From contig NZ_QQVY01000001.1 of the NCBI RefSeq assembly GCF_003590715.1, positions 310,001 to 374,000 on the forward strand: 64,000 bases of DNA, written 5' to 3'. Origin of the DNA: Paracoccus sp. JM45. GTDB taxonomy: Bacteria > Pseudomonadota > Alphaproteobacteria > Rhodobacterales > Rhodobacteraceae. Shown in pieces: positions 26,631 to 36,312 of this stretch. The position numbers were made by a program, and so were the translations under genes. Numbering within the stretch: the stretch's first letter is position 1; each line of letters begins with the position of its first letter. The notes below the pieces were generated by a model that worked only from the letters and a program-made list of their open reading frames with translations, was not told the origin of the DNA and did no database searches.

Positions 26631-28433
26631 ATGACCCTTCACGCCACTCTCGACCGGGTGACAGACCGCATCCGCGAACGTTCGCTGAAAACGCGTGCCG
26701 CCTATCTGGACAAGATCGCCCGCGCCGCCCAGAACGGCCCCGCCCGCGCCCATCTGTCCTGCGGCAACCAGGCCCATGCTTATGCCGCGATGGCGGATAA
26801 GGAAGACATGGCCACGACGCGCAAACCGAACATCGGCATCGTTTCGGCCTATAACGACATGCTGTCGGCGCATCAGCCTTTCGAACATTATCCCGCGATG
26901 ATCCGCAGTGCAGGCCATGCGGCGGGCGCGACGGTTCAGGTTGCAGGTGGCGTTCCGGCCATGTGTGACGGCGTGACCCAAGGCCGCCCGGGGATGGAGC
27001 TGTCGCTGTTTTCCCGCGATGTCATTGCCTTGGCCGCCGGTGTCGCACTGTCGCATGACTGCTTTGATTCGGCGATGTATCTGGGTGTTTGCGACAAGAT
27101 CGTGCCGGGCCTGATCATCGCGGCGGCAACTTTCGGCCATGTGCCTGCGGTCTTCGTGCCTGCCGGCCCCATGCCATCCGGCCTGCCCAACGATGAAAAA
27201 TCCAAGGTCCGCCAGCAATTCGCCACCGGCGAGGTCGGCCGCGAGGAACTAATGGCCGCTGAAATGGCCAGCTATCATTCCGCAGGCACCTGTACCTTCT
27301 ATGGCACGGCCAATACCAACCAGATGCTGATGGAATTCATGGGCCTGCACCTGCCCGGATCGTCCTTCGTGAACCCCAACACGCCCCTGCGCGAGGCGCT
27401 GACAGTGGCTGCCGTCGAACGCGCCGCCGCCATCACTAATCTGGGCAATGAATATCTGCCCGCCGGTCACGTCATGGACGAACGCGCCTTTGTGAACGGC
27501 ATCGTCGGCCTGATGGCCACGGGCGGCTCGACCAACCTTGTTCTGCACCTGCCCGCCATGGCGCGTGCTGCCGGTGTCCTGCTGGACATCGAGGATTTTC
27601 ACGACCTGTCCGAAAACGTGCCGCTGATGGCGCGCGTCTATCCCAACGGTCTGGCCGACGTGAACCACTTCCACGCCGCAGGCGGTCTTGGCTATATGAT
27701 CGGCCAACTGTTGGAGGGTGGCCTGCTGCACCCCGATGTCAAGACGATCAACGGCACGGGTCTGGACGGCTATACCGCCGAGCCCAAGCTGGACGCGGGC
27801 CGTGTGCGTTGGGAAGCCGGTGCGAAAGATTCGCTGAACGACCGCATCCTGCGCCCCGCCGCAGACCCCTTCGCGAAAACCGGTGGTCTGAAGCAGCTTC
27901 AGGGCAATCTGGGTCGCGGCGTCATCAAGATCAGCGCCGTCGCCCCCGAACGCCATGTGATCGAGGCGAAGGCCCGCGTCTTTTCCGATCAGGAATCGGT
28001 CAAGACGGCCTTCCGCGCCGGTGAATTCAACGAAGACACCATCGTCGTCGTCCGCTTCCAAGGGCCGCGCGCCAATGGCATGCCGGAACTGCATTCGCTG
28101 ACGCCGACGCTGGCGGTCCTGCAGGATCGCGGGTTGAAGGTCGCGCTGGTCACCGACGGGCGCATGTCGGGTGCCTCGGGCAAGGTGCCTGCGGCGATCC
28201 ATATCTCGCCCGAGGCGGCAAGCGGTGGGCCCTTGGCCCGCGTACAGGACGGCGATCTGCTGCGTCTGGATGCGGCATCCGGAACGCTGGAATGTCTGGC
28301 CGAAGGTTTTGAAAGCCGCCAGCCGGTTGCATTCGACCCGACCGAAAGCAGCGAAGGTATGGGCCGCGAATTGTTCAGCGCCTTCCGCGCCGTGGCAGGC
28401 CCCGCCACCGAAGGCGCAGGCGTCGTCGTTTAA
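26631..28433 (+). CDS. edd: phosphogluconate dehydratase
   Basis: Iron-sulfur dehydratase converting 6-phosphogluconate to 2-keto-3-deoxy-6-phosphogluconate, the defining step of the Entner-Doudoroff pathway. The 600-residue length matches Edd. Motifs include [29 protein letters not shown], the [20 protein letters not shown] block with a cluster-ligand cysteine, [14 protein letters not shown] and [17 protein letters not shown]. The ATG follows AAAGGAGG. The partner aldolase gene eda is not next to it: the next gene is a DMT transporter, so eda must be elsewhere. Regulation is likely through the operator in its promoter. Confidence 0.96.
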   Translation: MTLHATLDRVTDRIRERSLKTRAAYLDKIARAAQNGPARAHLSCGNQAHAYAAMADKEDMATTRKPNIGIVSAYNDMLSAHQPFEHYPAMIRSAGHAAGATVQVAGGVPAMCDGVTQGRPGMELSLFSRDVIALAAGVALSHDCFDSAMYLGVCDKIVPGLIIAAATFGHVPAVFVPAGPMPSGLPNDEKSKVRQQFATGEVGREELMAAEMASYHSAGTCTFYGTANTNQMLMEFMGLHLPGSSFVNPNTPLREALTVAAVERAAAITNLGNEYLPAGHVMDERAFVNGIVGLMATGGSTNLVLHLPAMARAAGVLLDIEDFHDLSENVPLMARVYPNGLADVNHFHAAGGLGYMIGQLLEGGLLHPDVKTINGTGLDGYTAEPKLDAGRVRWEAGAKDSLNDRILRPAADPFAKTGGLKQLQGNLGRGVIKISAVAPERHVIEAKARVFSDQESVKTAFRAGEFNEDTIVVVRFQGPRANGMPELHSLTPTLAVLQDRGLKVALVTDGRMSGASGKVPAAIHISPEAASGGPLARVQDGDLLRLDAASGTLECLAEGFESRQPVAFDPTESSEGMGRELFSAFRAVAGPATEGAGVVV

Positions 28434-28444
28434 AAACCTGCAAC

Positions 28445-28472
28445 GCCACCGCCCGACAGATCGGGCGGTGGC
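28445..28472 (+). terminator. hairpin after edd
   Basis: A perfect 12-bp stem with loop CAGA begins 11 bases after the edd stop. No T-run follows, so termination would be weak or Rho-assisted. Confidence 0.4.
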
Positions 28473-28532
28473 ATATCGCTTGCCATGACTTCCCTGCCCG
28501 CCTATCTGCGTTGTGAACGCAAAGGGGAACAT

Positions 28533-29414
28533 ATGGGCCAGATGACTCATCCAGCCCGTACGGGTGCTGCCTTGATGATCGGCGCAGGGGCGATGTTTGC
28601 CTGCGTGAACACCATGCTGCAATTCGTCACCATGAAGCTGGGCGTTCCCGCCCCCACCGCCACCTTCTGGCAATACGGAATTGCCTTGGTTGTCCTGCTG
28701 CCTTGGCAGGGTGTCGGCCTGTCCGCCCTGCGCACCCGTCGTTTTCCTGCCCATGTCCTGCGGGTCGGCTTTGCGGTCGGTGGCGTCCAGCTGTGGGCGA
28801 TGGGTCTGGCACATGTGCCGATCTGGCAGGCGATTTCCCTGATCATGCTGTCTCCGTTTTTCGTCACGGCAGGCGCGGCCCTGCTGCTGGACGAAGATGT
28901 CACCCCCCAACGCTGGCTGGCCGTTCTGGCCGGTTTTGCAGGTGGCGCGGTGATCCTGTCGCCATGGGATGACAATTTCACCCTTTGGGCGCTGGCCCCC
29001 GTGGTGGCGGCGGCGCTCTGGGCGGCCTCATCGCTGATGACCAAGCGTATGACGGCCACCGAAAGCCCTGCGACGCTGACGCTGTATCTGCTGGCCTTGC
29101 TGACGCCGCTGAATGCGCTGCTGACATTGGGCAGCGGCGGCATGGCACCAGGCGGGATGACGGCCTTTCTGGCACTGGCCGTTGCGGGACTGCTGACGGC
29201 TGCGGCGCAATTTGCTCTGGCGAAAGCCTATGCCACGGCAGATGCCGCTTTCTTGCAGCCATTCGACCACGTCAAACTGCCATTCAATGTGGTGCTGGGC
29301 ATTCTGGCCTTCGGCTTTGTGCCACCGGGCAGCATGTGGCTGGGGTCGGCGCTTATTGTCGCGGCATCCATGTGGCTGCTGTCGTCCGAGGCCCGCAGCC
29401 CCGCGCGCATCTAA
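28533..29414 (+). CDS. DMT superfamily (EamA) transporter
   Basis: A 293-residue inner-membrane protein with ten predicted helices in two EamA halves; the loop LDEDVTPQRWLAVLAGFAGGAVILSPW is typical of the family. Substrate unknown. The ATG at MGQMTHPART is preceded by AAAGGGG; a longer in-frame start lies closer to edd but has no Shine-Dalgarno. Located just after edd, though a hairpin separates them. Its TAA stop overlaps the convergent phosphatase stop by four bases. Confidence 0.87.
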   Translation: MGQMTHPARTGAALMIGAGAMFACVNTMLQFVTMKLGVPAPTATFWQYGIALVVLLPWQGVGLSALRTRRFPAHVLRVGFAVGGVQLWAMGLAHVPIWQAISLIMLSPFFVTAGAALLLDEDVTPQRWLAVLAGFAGGAVILSPWDDNFTLWALAPVVAAALWAASSLMTKRMTATESPATLTLYLLALLTPLNALLTLGSGGMAPGGMTAFLALAVAGLLTAAAQFALAKAYATADAAFLQPFDHVKLPFNVVLGILAFGFVPPGSMWLGSALIVAASMWLLSSEARSPARI

Positions 29415-29872
29415 TCCTGTCGCGTGGGTCCGAAACGTTCCAGCATCCGCTTTTCGATCTGGTCACGCGTCTGGCGATAGGCGGCCAGACGCGCCTCTCG
29501 TCCCTCGGCCAGACCGGCGGGGTCCATGATGGGCCAGTATTCGATTTCCAGATGGGCATGGCGGGTCATTTCCAATGCCATGCGCTGGCTGGCAGGTGAC
29601 AGGGCAACGATCAGATCGAACTGCCCCAGATCATCGCCCCAATCCTGCATTTCTTCAAAGCTGCGGCTGCGGTGGTCGGCCAAGGGGATGCCGACCTCCT
29701 CGCAGACGGCAATGGCAAAGCCGTCCACATCCATATCGTTTTTGACCCCTGCCGATTGGACATAGGCGGCATGGCCATAGAATTTCTTCATCATGCCTTC
29801 GGCCATAGGGGAACGAATGGCATTATGATCGCAACAGAACAGAACCGATGAAGGAAACTTGTCCTGCGCCAT
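29411..29872 (-). CDS. low-molecular-weight phosphotyrosine phosphatase family protein
   Basis: A 153-residue protein of the LMW-PTP/arsenate reductase fold. The P-loop reads CDHNAIRSP, i.e. the C-X5-R-S pattern with an extra Cys directly in front, and the acid loop residue is in PIMDPAGL. The usual loop is C-x-G-N-x-x-R-S, so the Gly-Asn pair is changed to His-Asn. It lies immediately downstream of UPF0262 and hisD on the same strand, four bases after UPF0262, as in many alphaproteobacteria. In vivo substrate unknown. Confidence 0.82.
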   Translation of the reverse strand: MAQDKFPSSVLFCCDHNAIRSPMAEGMMKKFYGHAAYVQSAGVKNDMDVDGFAIAVCEEVGIPLADHRSRSFEEMQDWGDDLGQFDLIVALSPASQRMALEMTRHAHLEIEYWPIMDPAGLAEGREARLAAYRQTRDQIEKRMLERFGPTRQD

Positions 29873-29876
29873 AATC

Positions 29877-30356
29877 TCAGCTTTGCGGGATCAAGGCGCA
29901 AATCAGGGTAAACAGGCGGCGCGCCGTGTCGATGTCCAACGTGGCCTTGCCCTCCAGACGTTCCTGCAAGGTGCGCGCACCTTCGTTATGAATGCCACGC
30001 CGCGCCATGTCGATTGCCTCTATCTGGGCGGGGGGCAATCGTTTGACCGCCTCGAAATAGCTTTGGCATATCTGGAAGTAATCTTTAACCACCTGACGGA
30101 ACGGTCCCAGCGACAGATGGAATTCGGCGACCTTTTCATCGGCTTCCGAACTGACGTCAAAGACCAGACGTCCCTCGCGGATGCACAATTCCAGCGCAAA
30201 GGGACCATCGGGGGCGGCTTCGCCGTCGCGGCCCGGAACGGCAAAGCTGTTATCTTCGATCAGATCAAAGATCGCGACCTTGCGTTCCTGTTCCATTTCC
30301 GGCGTGGCAGGCGCGATGGCGCTGTCGTCAATCTCGATCCGTGTGATGCGGCTCAT
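29877..30356 (-). CDS. UPF0262 family protein
   Basis: A 159-residue soluble protein of the alphaproteobacterial UPF0262 family, recognised by ITRIEIDD near the start, ALELCIREGRLVFDV, HLSLGPFRQVVKDYFQICQSYF, the RRGIHNEGARTL motif and DIDTARRLFTLICAL near the end. Function is unknown; it occurs between hisD and a low-molecular-weight phosphatase in many members. The ATG overlaps the hisD stop by four bases, so it is translated from the hisD transcript. Confidence 0.9.
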   Translation of the reverse strand: MSRITRIEIDDSAIAPATPEMEQERKVAIFDLIEDNSFAVPGRDGEAAPDGPFALELCIREGRLVFDVSSEADEKVAEFHLSLGPFRQVVKDYFQICQSYFEAVKRLPPAQIEAIDMARRGIHNEGARTLQERLEGKATLDIDTARRLFTLICALIPQS

Positions 30357-31666
30357 TCCCGTGGCCTTTCGTTCAACGTCCCCAACCGAGCCTGAACCGA
30401 AGCGCCATGCGCCTGCAAGCCCTCGGATGCGGCAAGACGCACGGCAGCGGGGCCGATTGCGGCCAAAGCACCCGGCGTCATGCGTGCCATGGTGGTGCGC
30501 TTCATGAAATCCAGCACCGACAGGCCGGAACTGAAGCGCGCCGAACGCGCTGTCGGCAGGACGTGATTCGGACCGCTGACGTAATCCCCCACCGCTTCGG
30601 GCGTATGTGCGCCAAGGAAGATCGCACCGGCGTGGATGCAGTCTTTGGCCAAGGCTTCGGGATCGGCGACGCAAAGTTCCAGATGTTCGGGCGCGATGCG
30701 GTTCGACAGCTTGGCTGCCTGTTCCAGATCATCGACCACGATCAACGTGCCGTAATCGCGCCAGCTGGCACCGGCGATGGCCGCGCGGTCCAGCGTGGGG
30801 ATGATGCGTTCGACCGCTTCGCCCACAGCGCGGGCCATCGCCGGATCGGTGGTGATCAGGATCGATTGTGCGTCGGCGTCATGTTCGGCCTGCGCCAGCA
30901 GATCCCAGGCCAGCCATTCGGGGCTCTGGTCGCCATCGGCAATCACCAAGACCTCGGAGGGACCTGCGATCATGTCGATGCCGACGCGGCCAAAGACATG
31001 GCGCTTGGCGGCGGCCACAAAGGCGTTGCCCGGGCCGGTGATTTTATCAACGGGGGCAATCGTATCAGTGCCATAGGCCATTGCGGCCACGGCCTGTGCG
31101 CCACCGACGCGGTAAACCTCCTCGACGCCCGACAGGCGCGCGGCCAGCAGGACCAACGGGTTGATCACCCCGTCCGGCGTTGGCACGCAGATCACCAGAC
31201 GTTCCACACCCGCAACCCGCGCGGGAATCGCATTCATCAACACGCTGGAGGGATAGGCCGCCTGCCCGCCCGGCACATAAAGACCGGCGGCGGAAACCGC
31301 GCTCCAACGCCAGCCAAGTGTTGCACCTTCGGGATCGGTCCAGCTGGCATCTTCGGGGATCTGGCGAGCGTGATAGGCGCGGATGCGTTCGGCAGCCAGG
31401 GCCAGCGCGGCACGGTCGGCATCGGACACAAGCGCGATCTGGTCGTCGATTTCCTGCGCCGTGAACCGCAAGGTTTCCGGCGTCAGGTCCAGACGGTCAA
31501 AGCGCGATGTCAATTCGCACAGGGCCGCATCGCCACGTTCGCGCACATCGGCGATGATGTTGGTGACGGTGGTGTTCACATCGACCGAATCTTCGCGCTT
31601 GGCGTTCAGCATCCGCTGAAAGCCCTGTTCGAAATCGGCATCTTTGGTGTTCAGCGTGACCGGCAT
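30353..31666 (-). CDS. hisD: histidinol dehydrogenase
   Basis: Catalyses the last two steps of histidine synthesis with NAD and zinc. The 437-residue protein shows ASWTDPEGATLGWRW, YVPGGQAAYPSSVLMN, RVGGAQAVAAMAYGT, GPGNAFVAAAKRHVFGRVGIDMIAGPSEVLVIADG, LAQAEHDADAQSI and, near the end, GPNHVLPTARSARFSSGLSV, with the conserved Gln, His, Asp and Glu ligands and bases in place. No other his genes are present. It heads a unit of hisD, UPF0262 and phosphatase, after the murA-DUF2948 pair. Confidence 0.97.
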   Translation of the reverse strand: MPVTLNTKDADFEQGFQRMLNAKREDSVDVNTTVTNIIADVRERGDAALCELTSRFDRLDLTPETLRFTAQEIDDQIALVSDADRAALALAAERIRAYHARQIPEDASWTDPEGATLGWRWSAVSAAGLYVPGGQAAYPSSVLMNAIPARVAGVERLVICVPTPDGVINPLVLLAARLSGVEEVYRVGGAQAVAAMAYGTDTIAPVDKITGPGNAFVAAAKRHVFGRVGIDMIAGPSEVLVIADGDQSPEWLAWDLLAQAEHDADAQSILITTDPAMARAVGEAVERIIPTLDRAAIAGASWRDYGTLIVVDDLEQAAKLSNRIAPEHLELCVADPEALAKDCIHAGAIFLGAHTPEAVGDYVSGPNHVLPTARSARFSSGLSVLDFMKRTTMARMTPGALAAIGPAAVRLAASEGLQAHGASVQARLGTLNERPRE

Positions 31667-31759
31667 GTTCTTTAATCCCTTGAAGCCTGACGGCTTTATC
31701 CGTCCGTCACCCGCGCCTCAATGGGCACGGGGCGGACAAAACGACACGGGCGAAAGGCG

Positions 31760-32236
31760 TCAGTCGGGGTGACTGGGCGCCTTGCCCGAAACGGCGCGAT
31801 AGGGCCGCGTCACGTCGCGCAGATCGGCGTTGATGCATTCGACCTCGACGATCATGGTGCCATCGCCCGCGAAATCCAGTGACATTTTCCCTGTGCCATC
31901 CTCGCCCGCCTGCCATGTGACAGCCAGCAACGACAGCACGGTGTCCGCATCGCGCGAGATACCGTCGCTGACCACACGCATCACATCGCTGATCACCAAA
32001 AGCGACCGGACGCGTTCGAAATCGCGTCCTTCACTGCGGGCAGCATCGGCGTCTTCCCAGCGGAAACGGTTGACCAGCAGGGCCAGACGGCGTGCCTTGG
32101 GGTCATGGCTGATTTCGGACGCAGGCAGAATCGTATCCTGCACCAATGACGAGAGGATGCGCAGATCGACCTCATCCTCGGCCTTCAGGGTCAGGGGGCG
32201 TGGGTCGGCATCGCTGAAACTTGCATCCTCGGCCAT
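31760..32236 (-). CDS. DUF2948 family protein
   Basis: A 158-residue soluble protein of the DUF2948 family, recognised by PLTLKAEDEVDLRILSSLVQD, ARRLALLVNRFRWEDAD, RVRSLLVISDVMRVVSDGI and the final VECINADLRDVTRPY. Function unknown. It follows murA by three bases on the same strand, an arrangement common in alphaproteobacteria. A 93-base gap separates it from hisD, in which I see no further gene. Confidence 0.88.
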   Translation of the reverse strand: MAEDASFSDADPRPLTLKAEDEVDLRILSSLVQDTILPASEISHDPKARRLALLVNRFRWEDADAARSEGRDFERVRSLLVISDVMRVVSDGISRDADTVLSLLAVTWQAGEDGTGKMSLDFAGDGTMIVEVECINADLRDVTRPYRAVSGKAPSHPD

Positions 32237-32239
32237 GAT

Positions 32240-33511
32240 CTACTCCTCTTTGACGCGTTCGATATGGGCACCTACGCCGCGCAGCTTGCGCACGACATGT
32301 TCGTAACCGCGATCAAGGTGATAGACGCGGCTGACGGTGGTCTGACCTTCCGCGGCCATCCCTGCCAGAATCAGACTGACCGAGGCGCGAAGGTCGGTCG
32401 CCATCACCGGCGCACCGCGCAGCTTTTCGACGCCGGTGACGGTGGCGTGCCCGCCGTGAACCTCGATCTGGGCCCCCATGCGGATCAGTTCGGGGGCGTG
32501 CATGAAGCGGTTTTCGAAGATGGTTTCTTCGAGCACGCTGGTGCCTTCGGCCGTGCACATCATCGCCATGAACTGGGCCTGCAGGTCGGTCGGGAAACCG
32601 GGGAAGGGCTCGGTGGTGACATTCACGGCCTTCAGGCGGCCGTTCTTGCGGCTGACCTTCAACCCGCGCTGCGTTTCTTCGACACTGACGCCGGCTTCGT
32701 CCAGCTTTTCACAAAAGGCCGACAACAGGTCGATGCGACCGCCCAGCAGCTCAACCTCGCCGCCGCACATGGCGGGGGCCAGCATATAGGTGCCCAATTC
32801 GATCCGGTCGGTGACGACGGGATGGGTCGCGCCATTCAGGCTGGTGACGCCTTGGATGGTGATGGTGCCGGTGCCTTCACCTTCGATTTGGGCACCCATG
32901 CGACGCAGGCAATGGGCCAGATCGACAATCTCGGGTTCGCGGGCAGCGTTCTTCAACACCGTGGTGCCGCGTGCCAGCGTCGCCGCCAACAGGGCGTTTT
33001 CCGTCGCCCCGACCGAGACGATGGGGAATTCGAAGACCGCGCCCTTCAGACCACCCGCAGGGGCCTTGGCATGGACATAGCCGTCGCGTAGATCCAGCGT
33101 CGCACCCAAGGCCTCTAGTGCGCGCAGATGCAGGTCGACGGGACGCGCGCCGATGGCACAACCGCCCGGCAGCGACACCTCGGCCACGCCATCGCGCGCC
33201 AGCATCGGTCCCAGCACCAGAATCGAGGCGCGCATCTTGCGCACGATGTCATATTCGGCGCGGTGGCTGGTCATCGCATGGCTGGACAGGGCCAGCACCT
33301 TGCCGTTTTGCAGGCTGGTCACTTCGGCACCAAGACTTTGCAGCAATTCGGTCATGGTCCGAATATCCGACAGACGCGGCGCATTCGTCAGCGTCAGCGG
33401 CTGATCGGTCAGCAGCGTCGCAGGCATCAGCGTCAGACAGGCGTTCTTGGCACCCGCAATCGGAATTTCGCCTTTCAGGGGGCCGTTGCCCTCTACGATG
33501 ATCTGATCCAT
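32240..33511 (-). CDS. murA: UDP-N-acetylglucosamine 1-carboxyvinyltransferase
   Basis: First committed step of peptidoglycan synthesis: transfers enolpyruvate from PEP to UDP-GlcNAc. The 423-residue length is standard. It starts [26 protein letters not shown] with the key Lys-Asn, has the active-site loop cysteine in [16 protein letters not shown] (the fosfomycin target), and later GGRIDLL and [14 protein letters not shown]. The catalytic cysteine is intact, so fosfomycin sensitivity is expected from this protein. The ATG overlaps by one base the stop of the small basic gene upstream. Confidence 0.97.
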   Translation of the reverse strand: MDQIIVEGNGPLKGEIPIAGAKNACLTLMPATLLTDQPLTLTNAPRLSDIRTMTELLQSLGAEVTSLQNGKVLALSSHAMTSHRAEYDIVRKMRASILVLGPMLARDGVAEVSLPGGCAIGARPVDLHLRALEALGATLDLRDGYVHAKAPAGGLKGAVFEFPIVSVGATENALLAATLARGTTVLKNAAREPEIVDLAHCLRRMGAQIEGEGTGTITIQGVTSLNGATHPVVTDRIELGTYMLAPAMCGGEVELLGGRIDLLSAFCEKLDEAGVSVEETQRGLKVSRKNGRLKAVNVTTEPFPGFPTDLQAQFMAMMCTAEGTSVLEETIFENRFMHAPELIRMGAQIEVHGGHATVTGVEKLRGAPVMATDLRASVSLILAGMAAEGQTTVSRVYHLDRGYEHVVRKLRGVGAHIERVKEE

Positions 33512-33690
33512 CAGCTGTCGTCCTTGCCTGTATGATCGGTCGCTTCGGGTGCGACCTTGTTATCGGTTTGTGGTTTATCGGCGCGTGCGCGGGCCTGTGC
33601 CTTGCGGCGTGCCAGATTCGCGCGCAACGCCTGTCGCAGGCGATCATCGCGGGTTTCCGAACCGGATTTGTCTTTGCGTCGATCTGTCAT
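33511..33690 (-). CDS. small basic/charged protein (59 aa), unknown
   Basis: A 59-residue highly charged protein that starts [10 protein letters not shown]. The Arg/Lys/Asp-rich [21 protein letters not shown] stretch is probably a helix, followed by an acidic tail. No signal or membrane segment. I do not recognise a named family, but small basic proteins just upstream of murA are common in Rhodobacteraceae. AGGATA precedes the ATG, and its TGA overlaps the murA ATG (TGATG), so it is probably the first gene of the murA operon. Confidence 0.65.
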   Translation of the reverse strand: MTDRRKDKSGSETRDDRLRQALRANLARRKAQARARADKPQTDNKVAPEATDHTGKDDS

Positions 33691-33828
33691 AGGTATCCTG
33701 TTAGCCTTCGTCAGCGATGCAGTCCAGCAAACGCACATACAACTCGGCGGCAAATGGTAAAATCTGGAAAAAATGTGAAAATCCTCTTGCACGCATTCAG
33801 GGCATTAGTTAAACGCCCCTCCAACGAT

Positions 33829-33903
33829 GCTGTGGTAGCTCAGTGGTAGAGCACACCCTTGGTAAGGGTGAGGTCGAGAGTTCAATCCTCTCTCACAGCA
33901 CCA
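33829..33903 (+). tRNA. tRNA-Thr (anticodon GGT)
   Basis: Cloverleaf readable by eye: acceptor stem GCTGTGG pairing with TCACAGC (one G-T), D-arm GCTC/GAGC, anticodon stem CACCC/GGGTG with loop TTGGTAA (anticodon GGT at 33861-33863), T-arm GAGAG/CTCTC with TTCAATC, and an encoded CCA. Confidence 0.97.
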
Positions 33904-33931
33904 GTTTTTCCTGAAAGACTGATGTGCCCGC

Positions 33932-33956
33932 AGCCGTGCTTTTTGCGCGGCTTTTT
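33932..33956 (+). terminator. terminator after tRNA-Thr
   Basis: An 8-bp stem (AGCCGTGC/GCGCGGCT with one wobble), T5 loop and T5 tail starting 28 bases after the tRNA. Confidence 0.75.
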
Positions 33957-33979
33957 CATGTGCTTACGCGATATGTCAT

Positions 33980-34007
33980 GAAGAAACGGGCCGGTTTCCC
34001 GACCCGT
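33980..34007 (-). terminator. terminator after the TRAP permease gene (minus strand)
   Basis: On the minus strand a 9-bp stem with one wobble (ACGGGTCGG / CCGGCCCGT), loop GAAA, followed by TTCTTC, 23 bases after the permease stop. Confidence 0.65.
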
Positions 34008-34030
34008 GTTCCAGTTTGTTGGCGCAGATG

Positions 34031-36208
34031 TCAGTCGGCGCGACCCTTGGCCAATGCGGCGGGTGTCACCGCCTTGCGCTGCCACAAGAACAGCGCGACG
34101 GCGACGACCAAACCCGCGACATCGCTGACCCAACCGACCGAGATCATGGAAAGTGCCGCGACGATCAGCACGATCCGCATCCATCCTGCAGCATGGCCGA
34201 AGAAGTATCCGATCACCCCCGCTGACAGCAGGAACATGCCCAGCAGCGCCGTCAGGGTGGCGTGAATAATGTCAAGCGTTTCGCCCTGCATCAGCAATTC
34301 ATGCGAGCTGAAGAACATGAAGGGCACGATGAAGGCGGCAAGGCCCAGCTTGAACGCCTCGACCGAGGTTTTCATCGGGTCCGACCCCGCAAGGCCCGCG
34401 CCCGCATAGGCCGCCAGCGCGACGGGGGGCGTGATTGCCGACATGACAGCGTAATAGAACACAAAGAAATGCGCGACCAGCACCGGCACGCCCAGCTGGA
34501 TCAGCCCCGGCGCGACAACCGCAGCCGCCACGGCATAGGCCGCCGTTGTCGGCATCCCCATCCCCAGAATGATCGAGATACACATTGCAAAGAACATCGC
34601 CAGAAACTGGTTCTGATCCGCAATCGTCAGCAACAGCGCCGAAAAGCGTGCGCCCACACCCGTCAACGCGATGACACCCACGATGACACCGGCGGCGGCA
34701 CAGACGGCGACCATCTGGATCGACATTTTGGCGCCCATATCCAGCGCTTTGAAGATCTGGCGCGGCCCCATCTTATGCGGGGTCAGCCAGCTGACCATCG
34801 CAGCGGCGGCCATGCCCATCGCCCCCGCCCTGATGACGGAATAGCCCGCAAACAGCGTATAGATCAGGATGATGATCGGCAGGAACAGATAGACCTGTTT
34901 GACCAGATCACCAAAGCGCGGCAATTCGGACCGTGGCAGGCCCTTCATGTCCAGCTTCAGCGCCTGAAGATCGACCATGAAATAGACCGAGACGAAATAC
35001 AGCAGCGCCGGAATGATCGCGGCGATGACGATGTCGGTATAGGGAATGCCCGTCACCTCGGCCATGATGAAGGCCCCGGCACCCATGATCGGCGGCAGGA
35101 TCTGCCCGCCCGATGATGCCGTCGCCTCGATCGCGGCAGAGGTCTTGGGGGAATAGCCGACCTTCTTCATCAGCGGAATGGTCAGCGACCCTGTGGACAC
35201 CACGTTGCCCGCCGATGTGCCGTTGATCATGCCCATCAGGCCGGATGCAAAGACCGCGACCTTGGCCGGACCGCCGCGCGCCTGACCCGCGCAGGCAAAG
35301 GCGAAGTTGACGAAGTAATCACCGACCTTCGACGCCTGAAGGAAGGCCGCAAAGACGATGAACAGGATGATATAGGTCGAGCTGACGGCAATCGGGTCGC
35401 CTAGCACGCCTTGGTCGGTAAAGATATAGGTGAAGAACCGCGTGGCCGTGTAACCGCGATGGTTCAGGAAACCGGGCAGCCATGGCCCAAGGAAGCTGTA
35501 GGCGATGAACACGCCGACGATGCCCACCAGTGCCAGACCGGTCAGGCGGCGTGCCAGTTCCAGAATCAGCATGACCCCGGTCACCGCGGCCCATAGATCG
35601 CCCGGCTGCGCCATGCCCGTGCCCGCCCGCATCCGCAGTGCGTTCACGACAAACAGGATATAGCCCAGCACCGCGACCGAGGCAAAGCACAGTAGCAGAT
35701 CACCCACATAGATGCGGCTGCGGTCGCGCGACGAAAAACGCCAGCCCGCCACGATGGCCGCTACCGTGCCAATGGCCAGCGGCAGACCATAGGTGGCAAA
35801 CCCGAAGGCCGGCGGACGCGCGACACCTGCCACCCACCACGCCAGCCACGCATAGGCGATGATGACAAAGCCGTAGCCGATGCCAAGCGCACCGACGCCC
35901 AGCAGCGCCAGTTCCACCGGACCACGTTTGGTGGCCGCTTCGGTTTCGCTGGTCTGGGTCAGGGCGGAATAGGTCAGGAAACCGATGACCAACCCGCCGC
36001 AGACGTGGATCATGCGGTACGCCCATGTCTCCAGCGGATAGACGACCATGACGAACAGGTGAAAGACGGTATAGGCGGCGCAAAGAACGGCGATGATCAG
36101 ACCGGTGCGCGCACGGGCGTCACGCTGGTTGGGGGCCATCGGTTCGTCATCGACGCCTTGCGCGATGACGGAAGCGTTCTGTGCCGCAAAGGCATCGGGT
36201 GCGGACAT
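34031..36208 (-). CDS. TRAP transporter fused permease (4TM/12TM)
   Basis: A 725-residue inner-membrane protein combining the small DctQ-like and large DctM-like permeases of a TAXI-type TRAP transporter. The hydrophobic profile gives roughly 17-19 helices; the DctM part (about residue 240 on) has the motifs VFASGLMGMINGTSAGNVVSTGSLTIPLMKK and GQILPPIMGAGAFIMAEVTGIPY, typical of the fusion family. It partners the TAXI substrate-binding protein just upstream. The start is the ATG at MSAPDAFAAQ; an upstream in-frame TTG has no advantage. An attenuator-type hairpin lies between the two genes. Substrate unknown, probably a small organic acid or amino acid. Confidence 0.92.
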   Translation of the reverse strand: MSAPDAFAAQNASVIAQGVDDEPMAPNQRDARARTGLIIAVLCAAYTVFHLFVMVVYPLETWAYRMIHVCGGLVIGFLTYSALTQTSETEAATKRGPVELALLGVGALGIGYGFVIIAYAWLAWWVAGVARPPAFGFATYGLPLAIGTVAAIVAGWRFSSRDRSRIYVGDLLLCFASVAVLGYILFVVNALRMRAGTGMAQPGDLWAAVTGVMLILELARRLTGLALVGIVGVFIAYSFLGPWLPGFLNHRGYTATRFFTYIFTDQGVLGDPIAVSSTYIILFIVFAAFLQASKVGDYFVNFAFACAGQARGGPAKVAVFASGLMGMINGTSAGNVVSTGSLTIPLMKKVGYSPKTSAAIEATASSGGQILPPIMGAGAFIMAEVTGIPYTDIVIAAIIPALLYFVSVYFMVDLQALKLDMKGLPRSELPRFGDLVKQVYLFLPIIILIYTLFAGYSVIRAGAMGMAAAAMVSWLTPHKMGPRQIFKALDMGAKMSIQMVAVCAAAGVIVGVIALTGVGARFSALLLTIADQNQFLAMFFAMCISIILGMGMPTTAAYAVAAAVVAPGLIQLGVPVLVAHFFVFYYAVMSAITPPVALAAYAGAGLAGSDPMKTSVEAFKLGLAAFIVPFMFFSSHELLMQGETLDIIHATLTALLGMFLLSAGVIGYFFGHAAGWMRIVLIVAALSMISVGWVSDVAGLVVAVALFLWQRKAVTPAALAKGRAD

Positions 36209-36267
36209 GGGAAACCTTCGTCGGGACAAACCGTGTGGTCAGACCCACGTGGCCGGTCCGGAATGGG

Positions 36268-36304
36268 AAAAAAGGATGCCCCGATGCCGCGCGGGCATCG
36301 GGGC
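36268..36304 (-). terminator. hairpin with T6 between TAXI binding protein and TRAP permease genes
   Basis: On the minus strand a perfect 11-bp stem (GCCCCGATGCC and complement, 5-base loop) is followed after four bases by T6, starting nine bases past the binding-protein stop. It looks like a partial terminator that would leave more binding-protein than permease transcript. Confidence 0.7.
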
Positions 36305-36312
36305 GGCAGGCA

